64,000 nt of DNA from Paranoxybacillus vitaminiphilus (GCF_003259935.1 NZ_QLMH01000010.1:56618-120617); one strand, 5' to 3'; positions 26,868 through 35,631 are shown, counted from the stretch's first letter. Numbers and translations: made by a program. The notes: a model not told the origin generated them from the letters alone.

Positions 26868-27042
26868 AGTCTTCTATTTCATATTCTTCGTCAATAATGC
26901 ATTTTTCAATTAAATAATCGAACGTAATATCAGCAATCTCCTCCAGTTCCGCTTTTGTCGGCAAAAAGCCGCGACGAATCAGCTCATTGTAAAAGAATTC
27001 TGCAATTTCTTCCGTATCAATCACTACTTCAATTTCTTTCAC
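26866..27042 (-). CDS. yozD: YozD family protein, GTG start (58 aa)
   Basis: An acidic helical protein: MKEIEVVIDTEEIAEFFYNE, a middle RRGFLPTKAELEEIAD and the end FDYLIEKCIIDEE. It matches the recalled YozD pattern nearly residue by residue, and its place before yodN and yozE is as in B. subtilis. GGGGG lies 7-8 nt upstream of the GTG. Function unknown. Confidence 0.8.
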   Translation of the reverse strand: MKEIEVVIDTEEIAEFFYNELIRRGFLPTKAELEEIADITFDYLIEKCIIDEEYEIED

Positions 27043-27180
27043 AACATCGCCCCCTTTAGTATTGTTTTATGTCCATGTACATCTTTTTATGCCAAAAGAA
27101 TTTTTTTGAATCTTATGTATCATATCCATTCCAGCAAAATAAATTAGTGGCAGCTAAACACGAAAGGAGGAATATAAGAA

Positions 27181-27312
27181 ATGGACAAGCATGTTGAGGC
27201 CACAAATGAGGAGTGGATGGATGAAGAAATGATAGAGTGTCTGCTTAAAATCGTTGTTTTTTTCGGCATTCCTTATTTTCTGTATATACTTATCCAGTTT
27301 TTCCAAATATAG
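27181..27312 (+). CDS. Small single-helix membrane protein (43 aa)
   Basis: AAAGGAGG precedes the ATG by 10 nt. An acidic N-terminus (MDKHVEATNEEWMDEEMIEC) leads into one hydrophobic helix KIVVFFGIPYFLYILIQFF. It is convergent with yodN and ends 3 nt before it. No family was recognised. Confidence 0.6.
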   Translation: MDKHVEATNEEWMDEEMIECLLKIVVFFGIPYFLYILIQFFQI

Positions 27313-27315
27313 CTT

Positions 27316-27999
27316 CTATCTATTCTGTTTCTTAGTGACTAAATTTTGCAAATTTTTCAGTGTCATCTCCATCGCTTTTTTATACTCTTCATCATGAAAC
27401 CACTCATATAATCTTTGATAATCATTGTAAGTATCTAAAAGTTCGTCAATTAATTCTTTATACTTTTTTTTTGCTTGCCGCCATTCTTGTTCGGATTTTT
27501 TATACATATACATTCGTTCCTCTCGTTCCGGCTCATCTTTGGAAACAGGTGATAGCCAAGCAATATCTTGCACAAACAGAAGCGAGTGATCGTTAGGAGC
27601 GATTGGTGTGAGTTCATCCGGACTTGCTTCAAGCATTTTTCCATCTGTAAGATGTGTGAGCTCGTATATAACTTCCTCCCATCTCTCGTCTTGATAACGC
27701 CAAATTTCTGTACGCACGCCTACGATTTTGTATAAATCGGAACCTTGGTTTTTCACTTGAACAATTTCTCCAAAAAAATACGGCAATTCGATTTCAATTT
27801 CTTCTATCACTAATAAATGCCCATCAAAATCGGAAAGTAATATTAATGTATGTTCAAGAAATAGACTATTGCTATGATTAATTTCGTATAAAAATGTTCC
27901 ATCGAGCATTTTTATATCGGTAATTGTTCCAACGGTGCCATATAACGTATTCACAACAATATCCCCTATGGCAAACTTCGGCTTTTGCGCAAAATCCAT
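27316..27999 (-). CDS. yodN: YodN-like protein (227 aa)
   Basis: GGGGGAGGG lies 6 nt before the ATG at 27999; an upstream in-frame start has no site. The N-terminal half has small beta-rich repeats (FAIGDIVVNTLYGTVGTITD and FFGEIVQVKNQGSDLYKIVG) that look like KOW/SH3-like units. The C-terminal 60 residues are a charged coiled coil (KKYKELIDELLDTYNDYQ). The name rests on place between yozD and yozE. Function unknown. Confidence 0.7.
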   Translation of the reverse strand: MDFAQKPKFAIGDIVVNTLYGTVGTITDIKMLDGTFLYEINHSNSLFLEHTLILLSDFDGHLLVIEEIEIELPYFFGEIVQVKNQGSDLYKIVGVRTEIWRYQDERWEEVIYELTHLTDGKMLEASPDELTPIAPNDHSLLFVQDIAWLSPVSKDEPEREERMYMYKKSEQEWRQAKKKYKELIDELLDTYNDYQRLYEWFHDEEYKKAMEMTLKNLQNLVTKKQNR

Positions 28000-28109
28000 T
28001 ACTTTCCCTCCCCCTATGGAAATTTTCCAGTTGATGTATAGTATTATATGCATACAAAAAAAACCCGACACTTATTGTGCCAGGGTATAAAGTATAATTG
28101 TTAGCGCTT

Positions 28110-28340
28110 TCAATAAACAACTGACATTTCTTGCATATACCGATCCCAAATTTGGTCAAATATGCTCATACTCTCTAAATAATCTCCATTCAGCTCAAGA
28201 TATCTGCTAATTTCATCATAATTCGACGATAATTTTGGAAAACCGTGATCATGATAGACATGATTCGCAAAGCTGACAAACGGATCATCTTTTTGACCAT
28301 CGCGAAACGTGAGCAAATAATGATAAAACGATTTTCTCAT
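28110..28340 (-). CDS. yozE: YozE family protein (76 aa)
   Basis: RKSFYHYLLTFRDGQKDDP, FANHVYHDHGFPKLS and YLELNGDYLESMSIFDQIWD match the YozE (UPF0346) pattern. It is a small helical soluble protein of unknown role. GAGGTG lies upstream. In B. subtilis yodN-yozE-yokU-kamA are adjacent; here the next gene is an IS3 fragment instead. Confidence 0.85.
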   Translation of the reverse strand: MRKSFYHYLLTFRDGQKDDPFVSFANHVYHDHGFPKLSSNYDEISRYLELNGDYLESMSIFDQIWDRYMQEMSVVY

Positions 28341-28408
28341 TTCTTCTCACCTCTTATATACTTAATTTTTACATATTGTAATGACTTTTTTGCATTTTGT
28401 GAAGCTTT

Positions 28409-28804
28409 TTAATCCATAAATTTAAAATAGTTTCTTTTTAAGACTCTCGGCTCGTTCATTGCAACAGATGGATTCGTATTGCGCGCGCTTTTGTCGTAAA
28501 TTAAATTCCCAAATGGATCGCCCTTTTTCGCATACACAATAGAAACATCGACTGTAAATTTTAATGTGTGTTGATACTTTTTAATTGATAATGCCAACCT
28601 TGCTCGGAATGGAAGATGGGGGCGTCTCCTTCTTGTATACATTTCTTGAAATGCTTCTGATCCATGTTCTCTGTACTTAGTCACCCATTTTTTTAACATC
28701 GATACACTTACATTGTACTCTTGTGCTGTTACCTTAAAGGAATCTACTCCTTCAAGATAAGCTTTAACTGCAGCTAATTTAGTTTCTAAACTGTATTTAG
28801 TCAT
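28409..28804 (-). pseudogene. IS3-family OrfA remnant fused to unknown sequence
   Basis: The first 60 residues (MTKYSLETKLAAVKAYLEGV.., then NVSVSMLKKWVTKYREHGSE) are a typical IS3/IS150 OrfA helix-turn-helix. After TRRRRP the frame passes into sequence unlike OrfA (KKYQHTLKFTVDVSIVYAKK..), reading to TAG. No OrfB and no second end are present. The element was truncated and joined to other DNA. Confidence 0.7.
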
Positions 28805-28811
28805 ATAAAAA

Positions 28812-28870
28812 CTGCACCTCCAATGGTTAGTTATGTCTAACAATTGGGGTGCAGTTCAGAATCAGCCCCT
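28812..28870. mobile_element. Single surviving terminal end of an IS3-type element
   Basis: The sequence just upstream of the OrfA remnant contains CTGCACCTCCAATGGTTAG and TAACAATTGGGGTGCAG, an inverted pair that pairs over most of its length and is typical of IS150-group ends (TGnACTGCACCCC). The matching far end was not found. Confidence 0.5.
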
Positions 28871-28877
28871 TATCATT

Positions 28878-29798
28878 TTATTTCTTTTTTAAATTTAAAA
28901 TGCTTTTATGAATCCAAATCGCTGCTTGTGCGCCTTCCGCCATAGCAAGTGGCACTAGTTCGGAGTGAACACCAATATCTCCTGCCGCCCAGACATTTTC
29001 TATATTCGTTTGCTTCGTGCGCGGATCGGTTGGAATATGTTTATTTTCAAGCCGCTCCACCCCCAACCGTTTCGCTAATTCCGTATTGACTTTGTTGCTG
29101 CCAAAGGCAATAAAGCCTCTTTCCGCCGACAGCTCTATTCCGCTTTGCAGGCGCACTCCGGAAAATTGTCCTTCTTTATTCAAAAGCACTTCCTCAATAG
29201 GCTCGCGAATATACTGAATCTGTTGTTGTCTTAGTTCGCTTTTTAGGTTGAGCGATAAATCTTCTCCATCATGGTTGATGTAAATCATATTTTTTGTCCA
29301 ATAAAGCAATGTGATGGCCATATTGGCTCCTGTTATTCCTGCGCCAAGCACAATCACTTTTTTATTTGTCACTTCGTATCCATCACAATCCGGACAGACA
29401 TATACGCTCGTTCCTAAGCACGGGAGCAAGTTGGTAATCGGCGGGATGCGGTCTTTCACACCGGTCGCTAATAAAATCCGTTCTCCTAAGTAATGACAGC
29501 CGCTTTTTCCTTGTAAAAAGAATAGGTCTTCCTTTTTTTCAGCATCGATAATCTCATCTTCTACAAAATGAATGTTGAGCCTTGCTGCCTGTTTACGGCC
29601 GAGAGCACGCAATGTTTCACCGCTAACCCCATCCGGCCAGCCAAGTACATTATGATAAGCCCGGCAAAGGTTTGAACGCCCGTTATTAGAATCGACCACA
29701 AGCACATGATGGCGATACCTTCCGAGCTGAATCGCTGCTTGCAATCCGGCAATTCCGCCGCCAATGATAATGCATTCGTAAATAGAAGAATTCACCAT
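28878..29798 (-). CDS. Thioredoxin-reductase-like FAD/NAD(P) oxidoreductase (306 aa)
   Basis: FAD site IIIGGGIAGLQAA near residue 10, NAD(P) site VIVLGAGITGANMA, a CPDC redox pair in VYVCPDCDGYE and the FAD tail NVWAAGDIGVHSE. This is the TrxB/AhpF fold of class II pyridine nucleotide disulfide oxidoreductases. The electron acceptor may be thioredoxin, ferredoxin or bacillithiol disulfide; Bdr-type enzymes are similar, and the sequence alone does not decide. Monocistronic. Confidence 0.82.
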   Translation of the reverse strand: MVNSSIYECIIIGGGIAGLQAAIQLGRYRHHVLVVDSNNGRSNLCRAYHNVLGWPDGVSGETLRALGRKQAARLNIHFVEDEIIDAEKKEDLFFLQGKSGCHYLGERILLATGVKDRIPPITNLLPCLGTSVYVCPDCDGYEVTNKKVIVLGAGITGANMAITLLYWTKNMIYINHDGEDLSLNLKSELRQQQIQYIREPIEEVLLNKEGQFSGVRLQSGIELSAERGFIAFGSNKVNTELAKRLGVERLENKHIPTDPRTKQTNIENVWAAGDIGVHSELVPLAMAEGAQAAIWIHKSILNLKKK

Positions 29799-29895
29799 TT
29801 CACTTCCCGCTTATCAGTTTATTTACATATTCATTTTTCCTCTTTTCCTGCCGTTCTAACCATCATCTCAGACAAACAAATAAAGACGATAAAGA

Positions 29896-29944
29896 AAAAA
29901 GGCGGCTCAAGCATGGGATTGCACCATGCAGAGCCAGCCTCTTC
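29896..29944 (-). terminator. Terminator of bioB
   Basis: AAAAGGCGGCTC..CATGG and CCATG..GAGCCAGCCTCTT form a two-part stem ending at the bioB stop. Confidence 0.7.
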
Positions 29945-30943
29945 TTACAATTGAACAGCGTGTTCCTTATTCGCAAAATCAATCTCAAACCCCATATCTT
30001 CCAACATTTTAAAATCTTCTGACTTCTCCTGGCCTTCTGTCGTTAAATAATCGCCGACAAAAATCGAATTCGCTGCATATAATCCCAACGGTTGAAGACT
30101 GCGCAAATTCACTTCCCTGCCTCCGGAAATGCGGATTTCTTTCGTTGGATTAATATAGCGAAACAGCGCTAACACTTTTAAACAGTATCTCGGATTTAAT
30201 TCATTCGTGCCGGCAAGCGGTGTACCATCAATCGCATGTAAAAAGTTAACCGGGATTGAATCCGCATCAAGCACTTTTAAACTGCGTGCCATATTGATGA
30301 CATCCCGTTTCGTTTCCTTCATTCCAATAATCACGCCGGAACATGGAGAAATTCCCGCCTGTTTCACCGTTTCAACGGTCCTCACACGGTCGTCATATGT
30401 ATGTGAGGTAGTAATATTTGGGTGATGTTCCTTTGAAGTATTAATATTATGATTGTAACGGTCAACCCCGGCTTCTTTTAGACGGTTTGCTTGTTCAGGC
30501 GTTAAAATTCCCAAACAGGCACAAACTTTTAAACCAAATCTTTCTTTAATTTCCTGAACAGCGGCAACGACGGTATCGATTTCTTTTTCGCTGGGCCCGC
30601 GTCCGCTTGCGACGATGCAGTATGTCCCCACTTGCATACGATAAGCTTCTTCTGCGCCGCGTATGAGCGTCTCCTTATCAACCATTTTGTATGTTTTCAC
30701 CGGCGCTGTAGATATGGATGATTGCGAACAATAGCCGCAATTTTCCGGACATAAGCCGGACTTGGCGTTAATGATCATATTTAACTTTACTTTGTTTCCA
30801 TAGTAAGCTCTGCGAATTTTATAAGCCCCTTGCAACAATAAAAGCAGCTCTTCGTCCGGGCAGTCTAAAATCGCTTCAGCTTCTTTATCTGTTATTTCTC
30901 CGCCTTCTAGCACGCGATCAGCCAACGCTAACCAATCTGCCAT
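29945..30943 (-). CDS. bioB: Biotin synthase (332 aa)
   Basis: Radical SAM enzyme that inserts sulfur into dethiobiotin. CPENCGYCSQS supplies the radical SAM CxxxCxxC; NHNINTS, GVIIGMKET and ISGGREVNLR (2Fe-2S site arginine) are all present. Length is normal. GGGGAGAAGGAGA precedes the ATG. It stands alone without bioA/D/F but has a BirA-type operator over its promoter. Confidence 0.95.
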   Translation of the reverse strand: MADWLALADRVLEGGEITDKEAEAILDCPDEELLLLLQGAYKIRRAYYGNKVKLNMIINAKSGLCPENCGYCSQSSISTAPVKTYKMVDKETLIRGAEEAYRMQVGTYCIVASGRGPSEKEIDTVVAAVQEIKERFGLKVCACLGILTPEQANRLKEAGVDRYNHNINTSKEHHPNITTSHTYDDRVRTVETVKQAGISPCSGVIIGMKETKRDVINMARSLKVLDADSIPVNFLHAIDGTPLAGTNELNPRYCLKVLALFRYINPTKEIRISGGREVNLRSLQPLGLYAANSIFVGDYLTTEGQEKSEDFKMLEDMGFEIDFANKEHAVQL

Positions 30944-30975
30944 TCTCCTTCTCCCCTTTCCACGTTATTACAATC

Positions 30976-31030
30976 ATCGTATTTCATCTAAGCTATAATT
31001 GTCAACCTTTATTAAATAAAAGTTAACTAT
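30976..31030 (-). promoter_or_regulatory. bioB promoter with BirA-type operator
   Basis: On the minus strand TTGACA (31005-31000), an 18-nt spacer and TACGAT (30981-30976) form a sigma-A promoter. The -35 lies in one half of the dyad ATAGTTAACTTTT..AAAGGTTGACAAT (about 30996-31030). Two GTTAAC-like halves separated by about 14 nt are the known BirA operator form in Bacillaceae. Biotin-loaded BirA would thus block RNA polymerase. Confidence 0.75.
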
Positions 31031-31043
31031 TTTAGTTAAAAAT

Positions 31044-31122
31044 AAGAGGATGGCCAAAAACAACGTATCAGCCCCTCAACCACCATATATCGTACATGAT
31101 CAGACACTTATGAGCAGCCACG
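31044..31122. repeat. Degenerate dispersed repeat, copy 10
   Basis: AAGAGGATGGCCAAAAACAACGTATCAGCCCC and GATCAGACACTTATGAGCAGCCACG keep parts of the arms and core. It lies upstream of both bioB and the DUF502 gene. The remaining 240 nt to the DUF502 start show no other recognisable signal. Confidence 0.4.
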
Positions 31123-31364
31123 TTTTCATGCGGGTCAAAGATAAGTATCCGATGATCATCATTAACGATATATAGAAGGTTATATGTTCACTTTTACGCG
31201 CTAACACTATCATCCTTTTTACAGTTGTCTGTGAAATGCTAATCGTTCATTTTGCCACTTAATTACATAACTGTATTGAATATTTATGAGCGATTGTCTT
31301 GTGAATGAAAGGAAATATTGTTAATCTTTAATCATGAAGATGCGCAGGAAAGGAAGAAATGTGA

Positions 31365-31943
31365 ATGAAATTTTTGTTAAAAAACTTTTTAAATGGGGTT
31401 TTAACGATTGTTCCGATTATTCTTGCGGTTTATGTGTTTTATAAAGTGTTTTCGTTTTTTGATGGATTATTAGGAAAATACTTAAAACCGTATTTACAAG
31501 ATTCATATATACCGGGGATTGGCATTTTATGCACGGTGATGTTAATCACATTCCTTGGCTGGCTTTCTACTCAATATATCAGCGGTCGTATTATTAAGCT
31601 CATTGACCGTCTGTTAGAAAACATCCCGTTCATAAAAACTGTTTATTCTGTTATAAAAGATACGATCGCTTCATTTGTCGGAGAAAAGCGTTCATTTTCC
31701 AAAGTCGTGCTCGTTCAGCTGCCAAATACCGGAATGAAATGCATTGGCTTTATTACATCAGAAGAAGTAGGGAAGTTTCTCGATCCGCTCAAAGATCATG
31801 TTGCTGTATATATTCCGCAAACGTTTCAAGTTGCTGGTATTACATGTTTAGTCCCGAAAGAACAAATTCAGGTTTTAGATGTAAAACCTGAAGATGCAAT
31901 GAAATTCGTTCTTTCCGGCGGGATGACAGCCGCAAAAAAATGA
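31365..31943 (+). CDS. DUF502 family membrane protein (192 aa)
   Basis: Two N-terminal membrane helices (ILNGVLTIVPIILAVYVFYKVF-like and IGILCTVMLITFLGWLST) and a C-terminal cytoplasmic domain with IPFIKTVYSVIKD and VVLVQLPNTGMKCIGFIT, the DUF502 pattern. Function unknown, possibly transport-related. AGGAAAGGAAG precedes the start. Confidence 0.8.
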   Translation: MKFLLKNFLNGVLTIVPIILAVYVFYKVFSFFDGLLGKYLKPYLQDSYIPGIGILCTVMLITFLGWLSTQYISGRIIKLIDRLLENIPFIKTVYSVIKDTIASFVGEKRSFSKVVLVQLPNTGMKCIGFITSEEVGKFLDPLKDHVAVYIPQTFQVAGITCLVPKEQIQVLDVKPEDAMKFVLSGGMTAAKK

Positions 31944-32003
31944 GGCTGCCATCCCACCGTATCCTCTATTTTTTATGGAACGAGAAGGACTTGCTTTTCC
32001 CGC

Positions 32004-32942
32004 TCAAAAATAACGTTTTTTCCAAAGAATAAACGCCGTAATACTGGATAACAATACTGATATGAACATCGCGATGATAAAAGAATAAGGGGAATGTTGA
32101 TATGGAATCGGCACGTTCATTCCGTAAAAGCTTGCCACCATTGTCGGCAATGACAAGACAATGGTAATGGCCGTTAAAAACTTTATCACAATGTTCACAT
32201 TGTTGGAAATGACAGAGGCAAATGCATCCATCATTCCGCTTAAAATACTGCTGTAAACTTCAGCCATTTCAATCGCCTGCTTGTTCTCAATAATGACATC
32301 TTGTAACAAATCTTCGTCATCTTCATACATCCGCAAATAGTTAAGCCGCAGGAGCCGCTCCATTACAATATTATTCGCCTTAAGCGATGTCATAAAATAG
32401 ACTAAGCTTTTTTCCATGCTTAATAACGAAAATAATTCTTTGTTTTTCATCGACTGATGAAGCGCTTTTTCGATTTCGCTCGTTTTGCGGTTAATCTGCT
32501 TCAAATAACGTAAATAATACGCGGAGATCATATATAACATTTGCAACGCAAATCTCGTTTTCATGAATGTATAAAAATTTTTTATTTTATTTTTTGTAAA
32601 CTCCTCAAAAATCGGATTTTCTTGTAAACAGACGGTAATAAAGCATGTATTAGTAATAATCATACCAATTGGAATCGTTTCGTATATGGCTCCATCCACT
32701 TCATCATGTGTAATGATTGGAATGTCAACGATAATTAAAACATGGTTATCTTCTTTTTCAACCCGTGAACGTTCTTCATCATCGAGCGCGTCTTTTATCG
32801 AATCGATCGGGATATCAAGATGATTGGCAATATAACGAATTTCCTCTTCTGTCGGCGCCACTAATTTAATCCAACAGCCATTTTGCAGTTCATGAATTTC
32901 TTCTAGCCTGCCATCGCTATTTGATAAATAGATGTTCATCAT
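32004..32942 (-). CDS. corA: CorA family divalent cation transporter, second paralogue (312 aa)
   Basis: Cytoplasmic domain followed by two helices with the signature in VASFYGMNVPIPYQ. It is divergent from the corA at 15.2 kb, with an acidic NHLDIPIDSIKDALDDEERS region near the N-terminus. It may be for Mg2+, Co2+ or Zn2+. GGAGGA lies 8 nt before the ATG. A 39-aa gene lies just upstream in the same direction. Confidence 0.86.
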   Translation of the reverse strand: MMNIYLSNSDGRLEEIHELQNGCWIKLVAPTEEEIRYIANHLDIPIDSIKDALDDEERSRVEKEDNHVLIIVDIPIITHDEVDGAIYETIPIGMIITNTCFITVCLQENPIFEEFTKNKIKNFYTFMKTRFALQMLYMISAYYLRYLKQINRKTSEIEKALHQSMKNKELFSLLSMEKSLVYFMTSLKANNIVMERLLRLNYLRMYEDDEDLLQDVIIENKQAIEMAEVYSSILSGMMDAFASVISNNVNIVIKFLTAITIVLSLPTMVASFYGMNVPIPYQHSPYSFIIAMFISVLLSSITAFILWKKRYF

Positions 32943-32976
32943 TGACAGCTTCCTCCTTTACAGACGAGGAAGGCTT

Positions 32977-33096
32977 CTATCTTTTCTTTTCAAATGGAGC
33001 TCGTTTTCGATCTTTGAGTAGCTCGTTCATTTGAAAAGAAGAGAGTGCTTCCTCGTAAGATTCTGGTTCTGGTTCTGATGAACTTTGCCTACTCAT
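32977..33096 (-). CDS. Small charged protein upstream of corA (39 aa)
   Basis: GTGGAG lies 9 nt before the ATG; the product is MSRQSSSEPEPESYEEALSS.. ending RKRAPFEKKR. It is acidic then basic, has no cysteine or membrane helix, and lies 34 nt before the corA start, so co-expression is likely. No family was recognised. Confidence 0.55.
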   Translation of the reverse strand: MSRQSSSEPEPESYEEALSSFQMNELLKDRKRAPFEKKR

Positions 33097-33377
33097 ATTC
33101 GAAAACTCCACTCCTCTCATTAAAATGTCTTTTTCGATTAATGATAACATTCAAATGCGTATTTGTATAGCAAAAATCGAATAAAAATCATCATTTTTAC
33201 GATTTTTTCTTTTCTCTGTTAATTTCATAAAAATAAAAAGCAGCTGCCTTATAGCAACCGCTTACCATGAGTGTTGATGACCCATTATTTATAACTATTT
33301 TCTCGGTGACTCACGCTTTTCTGCCACGAGAAATGCTTTATCTGGATTTTATTGGTTAATCTACACACCTGACCGCT

Positions 33378-33515
33378 TTATTCGCTTGATTGTGTTGTAT
33401 TAAAAAAATCTTTTCCTTTATCTTGCTGCTTAGATGCTGCTTTTGCCGTTCTTTTTTCTCCCATGACCCCGTCTGATTCATAGCTCAGCTTTATCGAATG
33501 TGGCTTTTGTTTCAT
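33378..33515 (-). CDS. Small hydrophilic protein (45 aa)
   Basis: AAAGGAGTGG lies 7 nt before the ATG. The product starts MKQKPHSIKLSYESDGVMGE and is Lys/Gln/Ser-rich. No family was recognised. The 280-nt gap to the 39-aa gene holds only AT-rich sequence. Confidence 0.55.
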   Translation of the reverse strand: MKQKPHSIKLSYESDGVMGEKRTAKAASKQQDKGKDFFNTTQSSE

Positions 33516-33702
33516 CGTTTTTCCACTCCTTTCACTATGTTTAATCTATGTAAAAATTTAAACATTTAATCAATATTGTTTTCATTTCGTTATCTTTTTG
33601 TATGAATTTGGTTAAAAAATACAAATATTAGATTAATTACCATATAATCTGAATTAGGCCGATTCATTTTGGCCTATCAAACCGCCGGGGGAGGGAAGAG
33701 GA

Positions 33703-33867
33703 ATGAAAATGAAAAAAAGTTTATTGTTAAAAGTCGGGGCTTCATTACTTGCCGTAATGCTCATGGCAGCTTGTAACAATGCGGAGGAAGAAAACAACGG
33801 TACAGAAGCAGAGCAAACAGAACAAACGGACGAAAATACGGAAGAAGAAGCAAACGAAAACCAATAA
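33703..33867 (+). CDS. Small lipoprotein with acidic tail (54 aa)
   Basis: The signal peptide MKMKKSLLLKVGASLLAVML ends in a MAAC lipobox, and the mature part is almost only Asn, Glu, Gln and Thr. GAGGGAAGAGG precedes the start; an ATG two codons in is possible. It is likely exported and lipid-anchored. Function unknown. A strong terminator follows. Confidence 0.7.
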   Translation: MKMKKSLLLKVGASLLAVMLMAACNNAEEENNGTEAEQTEQTDENTEEEANENQ

Positions 33868-33875
33868 TCGCGTGT

Positions 33876-33909
33876 GAAAAAGAGGCGGTGTTGCAACCGT
33901 CTCTTTTTA
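33876..33909 (+). terminator. Terminator of the small lipoprotein gene
   Basis: AAAAAGAGGCGGT pairs with ACCGTCTCTTTTT. Confidence 0.8.
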
Positions 33910-33977
33910 TGCAGCTAATTCTGGCATCCTCATCCCATTTTCTCTATAATGGAGATATTGAAAGGTGGTGTTGCAAG

Positions 33978-34265
33978 ATGAAGATTATCATTAAACCGAA
34001 AGCGTTCAAATGGTATAAAGAGGAACTGGATTTAAAGCAAGGTGATTTCGTGCGTTTTTTCGCTCGCTATGGCGGTTGCAGCAACGTGCAAAAAGGGTTT
34101 TCCCTTGGAATTAATAAAGAAGCACCGTTGTCTCCGGGAGTGCAAACGGTCATCGACGGGATTACATTTTTTATTGAAGAAGGTGACATGTGGTACTTTG
34201 ATCAACATAATTTAATTGTTGATTTCGATGAACAGTGGGGCGAACCTGTTTTTCTTTACGAATAA
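33978..34265 (+). CDS. yneR: HesB/YneR family protein (95 aa)
   Basis: The small beta-rich IscA/HesB-like fold: MKIIIKPKAFKWYKEEL, then FVRFFARYGGCSNVQKGFSL. It lacks the C-terminal CxC of iron-sulfur scaffold IscA, as in the YneR branch, so a cluster-carrier role is doubtful. AAAGGTGGTG precedes the ATG. It is convergent with yneP-related genes. Confidence 0.78.
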   Translation: MKIIIKPKAFKWYKEELDLKQGDFVRFFARYGGCSNVQKGFSLGINKEAPLSPGVQTVIDGITFFIEEGDMWYFDQHNLIVDFDEQWGEPVFLYE

Positions 34266-34275
34266 TGTACATACT

Positions 34276-34352
34276 TAAAGAGGCTGAAGGGCGGACCCGG
34301 CAGCGGCAAGATGGATAGAAGCCGGACCTTTATGAAAAACAGCCTCTTTTTT
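34276..34352. repeat. Dispersed palindromic repeat, copy 11
   Basis: AAAGAGGCTG and CAGCCTCTTTTT form the outer stem. Inside are GGGCGGACCC and AGCCGGACCTTTATGA, a diverged core. It acts as a terminator between convergent yneR and thioesterase genes. Confidence 0.7.
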
Positions 34353-34746
34353 ATCGCTTCTTCTGTAAAATCGCAATCGTACAGCGGGAAACGGAAACGA
34401 GCCGTTCTTCTTCATCGACGATTTTAATATCCCAAACCATTGTTGTTCTGCCGCGATGAAGCACTGTTCCCGTTGCCGTCACTTTTCCATCGCGAACACT
34501 GCGAATATGATTGGCATTAATCTCTAGTCCAACGACGAGTTCTTTTTCTTTATCAACGAGCTCATAAGCACCGATGCTTGCAACTGTCTCTGCTAAAGCA
34601 ACAGACGCACCGCCATGAAGGACTCCAAACGGCTGGCGCGTCCGTTCATCAACCGGCATAGTGGCAACAACTTTCCCGGCGGAAATTTCCATAAATTCTA
34701 TCCCTAGCGCTTCCAACAATGTGTTTTTTCTCCATCGTTCCATCAT
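34351..34746 (-). CDS. PaaI/YuxO-like hotdog thioesterase (131 aa)
   Basis: Hotdog fold with RQPFGVLHGGASVALAE, the active-site helix motif of the 4HBT class that includes EntH and DHNA-CoA thioesterases. Probably hydrolyses an acyl-CoA; the substrate is not clear. It starts 3 nt after the yneP stop, so the two hotdog enzymes are co-transcribed. Confidence 0.82.
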   Translation of the reverse strand: MMERWRKNTLLEALGIEFMEISAGKVVATMPVDERTRQPFGVLHGGASVALAETVASIGAYELVDKEKELVVGLEINANHIRSVRDGKVTATGTVLHRGRTTMVWDIKIVDEEERLVSVSRCTIAILQKKR

Positions 34747-34749
34747 CTT

Positions 34750-35184
34750 CTATCCCTTTCTTCCTGTTTGTTTTTTCGCCTGCTCATATGCTTTATGCCA
34801 GTCAGGGAAATGTTTTTTTATCGAGATCGGCCGGAATGAATCACGTTTGACACAAACATGTTGTGAAGTAGCAATCGCTGCGATCTCTCCATCAGGCGTT
34901 AAAATTTCATAACCGTATGTAACGCGAATGCCGTCATAATACTCAATCCACGTTTTTACTGTCGCTGTTTCTCCATAACGGAGCGGTTTTTTGTAGGAAA
35001 TTTGCAGGTCAATGACCGGTGATATTATTCCTTCTTTTTCCATATCAGCATAATGAAAGCCTAATTCTTTAATGAATTGTGTTCTTCCTACTTCCATCCA
35101 AACGAGATAGTTGGCATGATAAACAACACCCATTTGATCTGTTTCTGAATATCGTACTTCCATTTGTTTTTCAGCGACTTTCAA
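34750..35184 (-). CDS. yneP: YbgC/YneP-like acyl-CoA thioesterase (144 aa)
   Basis: Hotdog fold with RYSETDQMGVVYHANYLVWM, the YbgC active-site block with its catalytic Asp, then GRTQFIKELGFHY. The TTG at 35184 is favoured because GGGGGAAG lies 4-6 nt upstream. Place beside yneR, sspN/tlp and yneN matches B. subtilis. First gene of a two-gene thioesterase operon. Confidence 0.85.
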   Translation of the reverse strand: MKVAEKQMEVRYSETDQMGVVYHANYLVWMEVGRTQFIKELGFHYADMEKEGIISPVIDLQISYKKPLRYGETATVKTWIEYYDGIRVTYGYEILTPDGEIAAIATSQHVCVKRDSFRPISIKKHFPDWHKAYEQAKKQTGRKG

Positions 35185-35260
35185 GCTTCTTCCCCCATTT
35201 TCCATTTTTATATACTAACGTTATCTTAACATATTCACCGCAAAAAGGATAGAAAGGAAA

Positions 35261-35283
35261 AAAGCCGCACAAATCGGCGGCTA
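35261..35283 (-). terminator. Terminator of tlp
   Basis: On the minus strand AGCCGC, an 8-nt loop and GCGGCT are followed by TTTTT. Confidence 0.7.
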
Positions 35284-35292
35284 ATTTCGCTA

Positions 35293-35526
35293 TTATTGAT
35301 ATCCATGCTCACGTGCGGCAGCTTCATCTTTCATTTCGGCGCGCATTGCGGCGATCGCTTCTTCGCGTCGTTCGTTTTTTGCTTCAATGTTTGCTCTCTC
35401 TTCCGGGCTTGAAAACTGCATTGTTTCATGTGCCTTTTCAATATTTTCAATTGTATTTTGCACCATATCCTGCAATTTCTCGACATTATCGCTGCGATCG
35501 TCCGGATTTGGTCGATTGTGTGCCAT
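35293..35526 (-). CDS. tlp: Small acid-soluble spore protein Tlp (77 aa)
   Basis: PNPDDRSDNVEKLQDMVQNT and IENIEKAHETM, then ERREEAIAAMRAEMKDEAA match the thioredoxin-like spore protein Tlp. The second ATG lies 5 nt after GGAGGG. It is expected in the forespore under sigma-G. In B. subtilis it is transcribed with sspN, which lies just upstream here as well. Confidence 0.93.
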   Translation of the reverse strand: MAHNRPNPDDRSDNVEKLQDMVQNTIENIEKAHETMQFSSPEERANIEAKNERREEAIAAMRAEMKDEAAAREHGYQ

Positions 35527-35631
35527 CATAACCCTCCTGTATGCTCAAGGTAGTACAAAAGTAGTATAAAACATTGTGATGAAGTTTATGAGAGATTTTA
35601 TTTACCAATAAATATATTATGTTAACAAATT

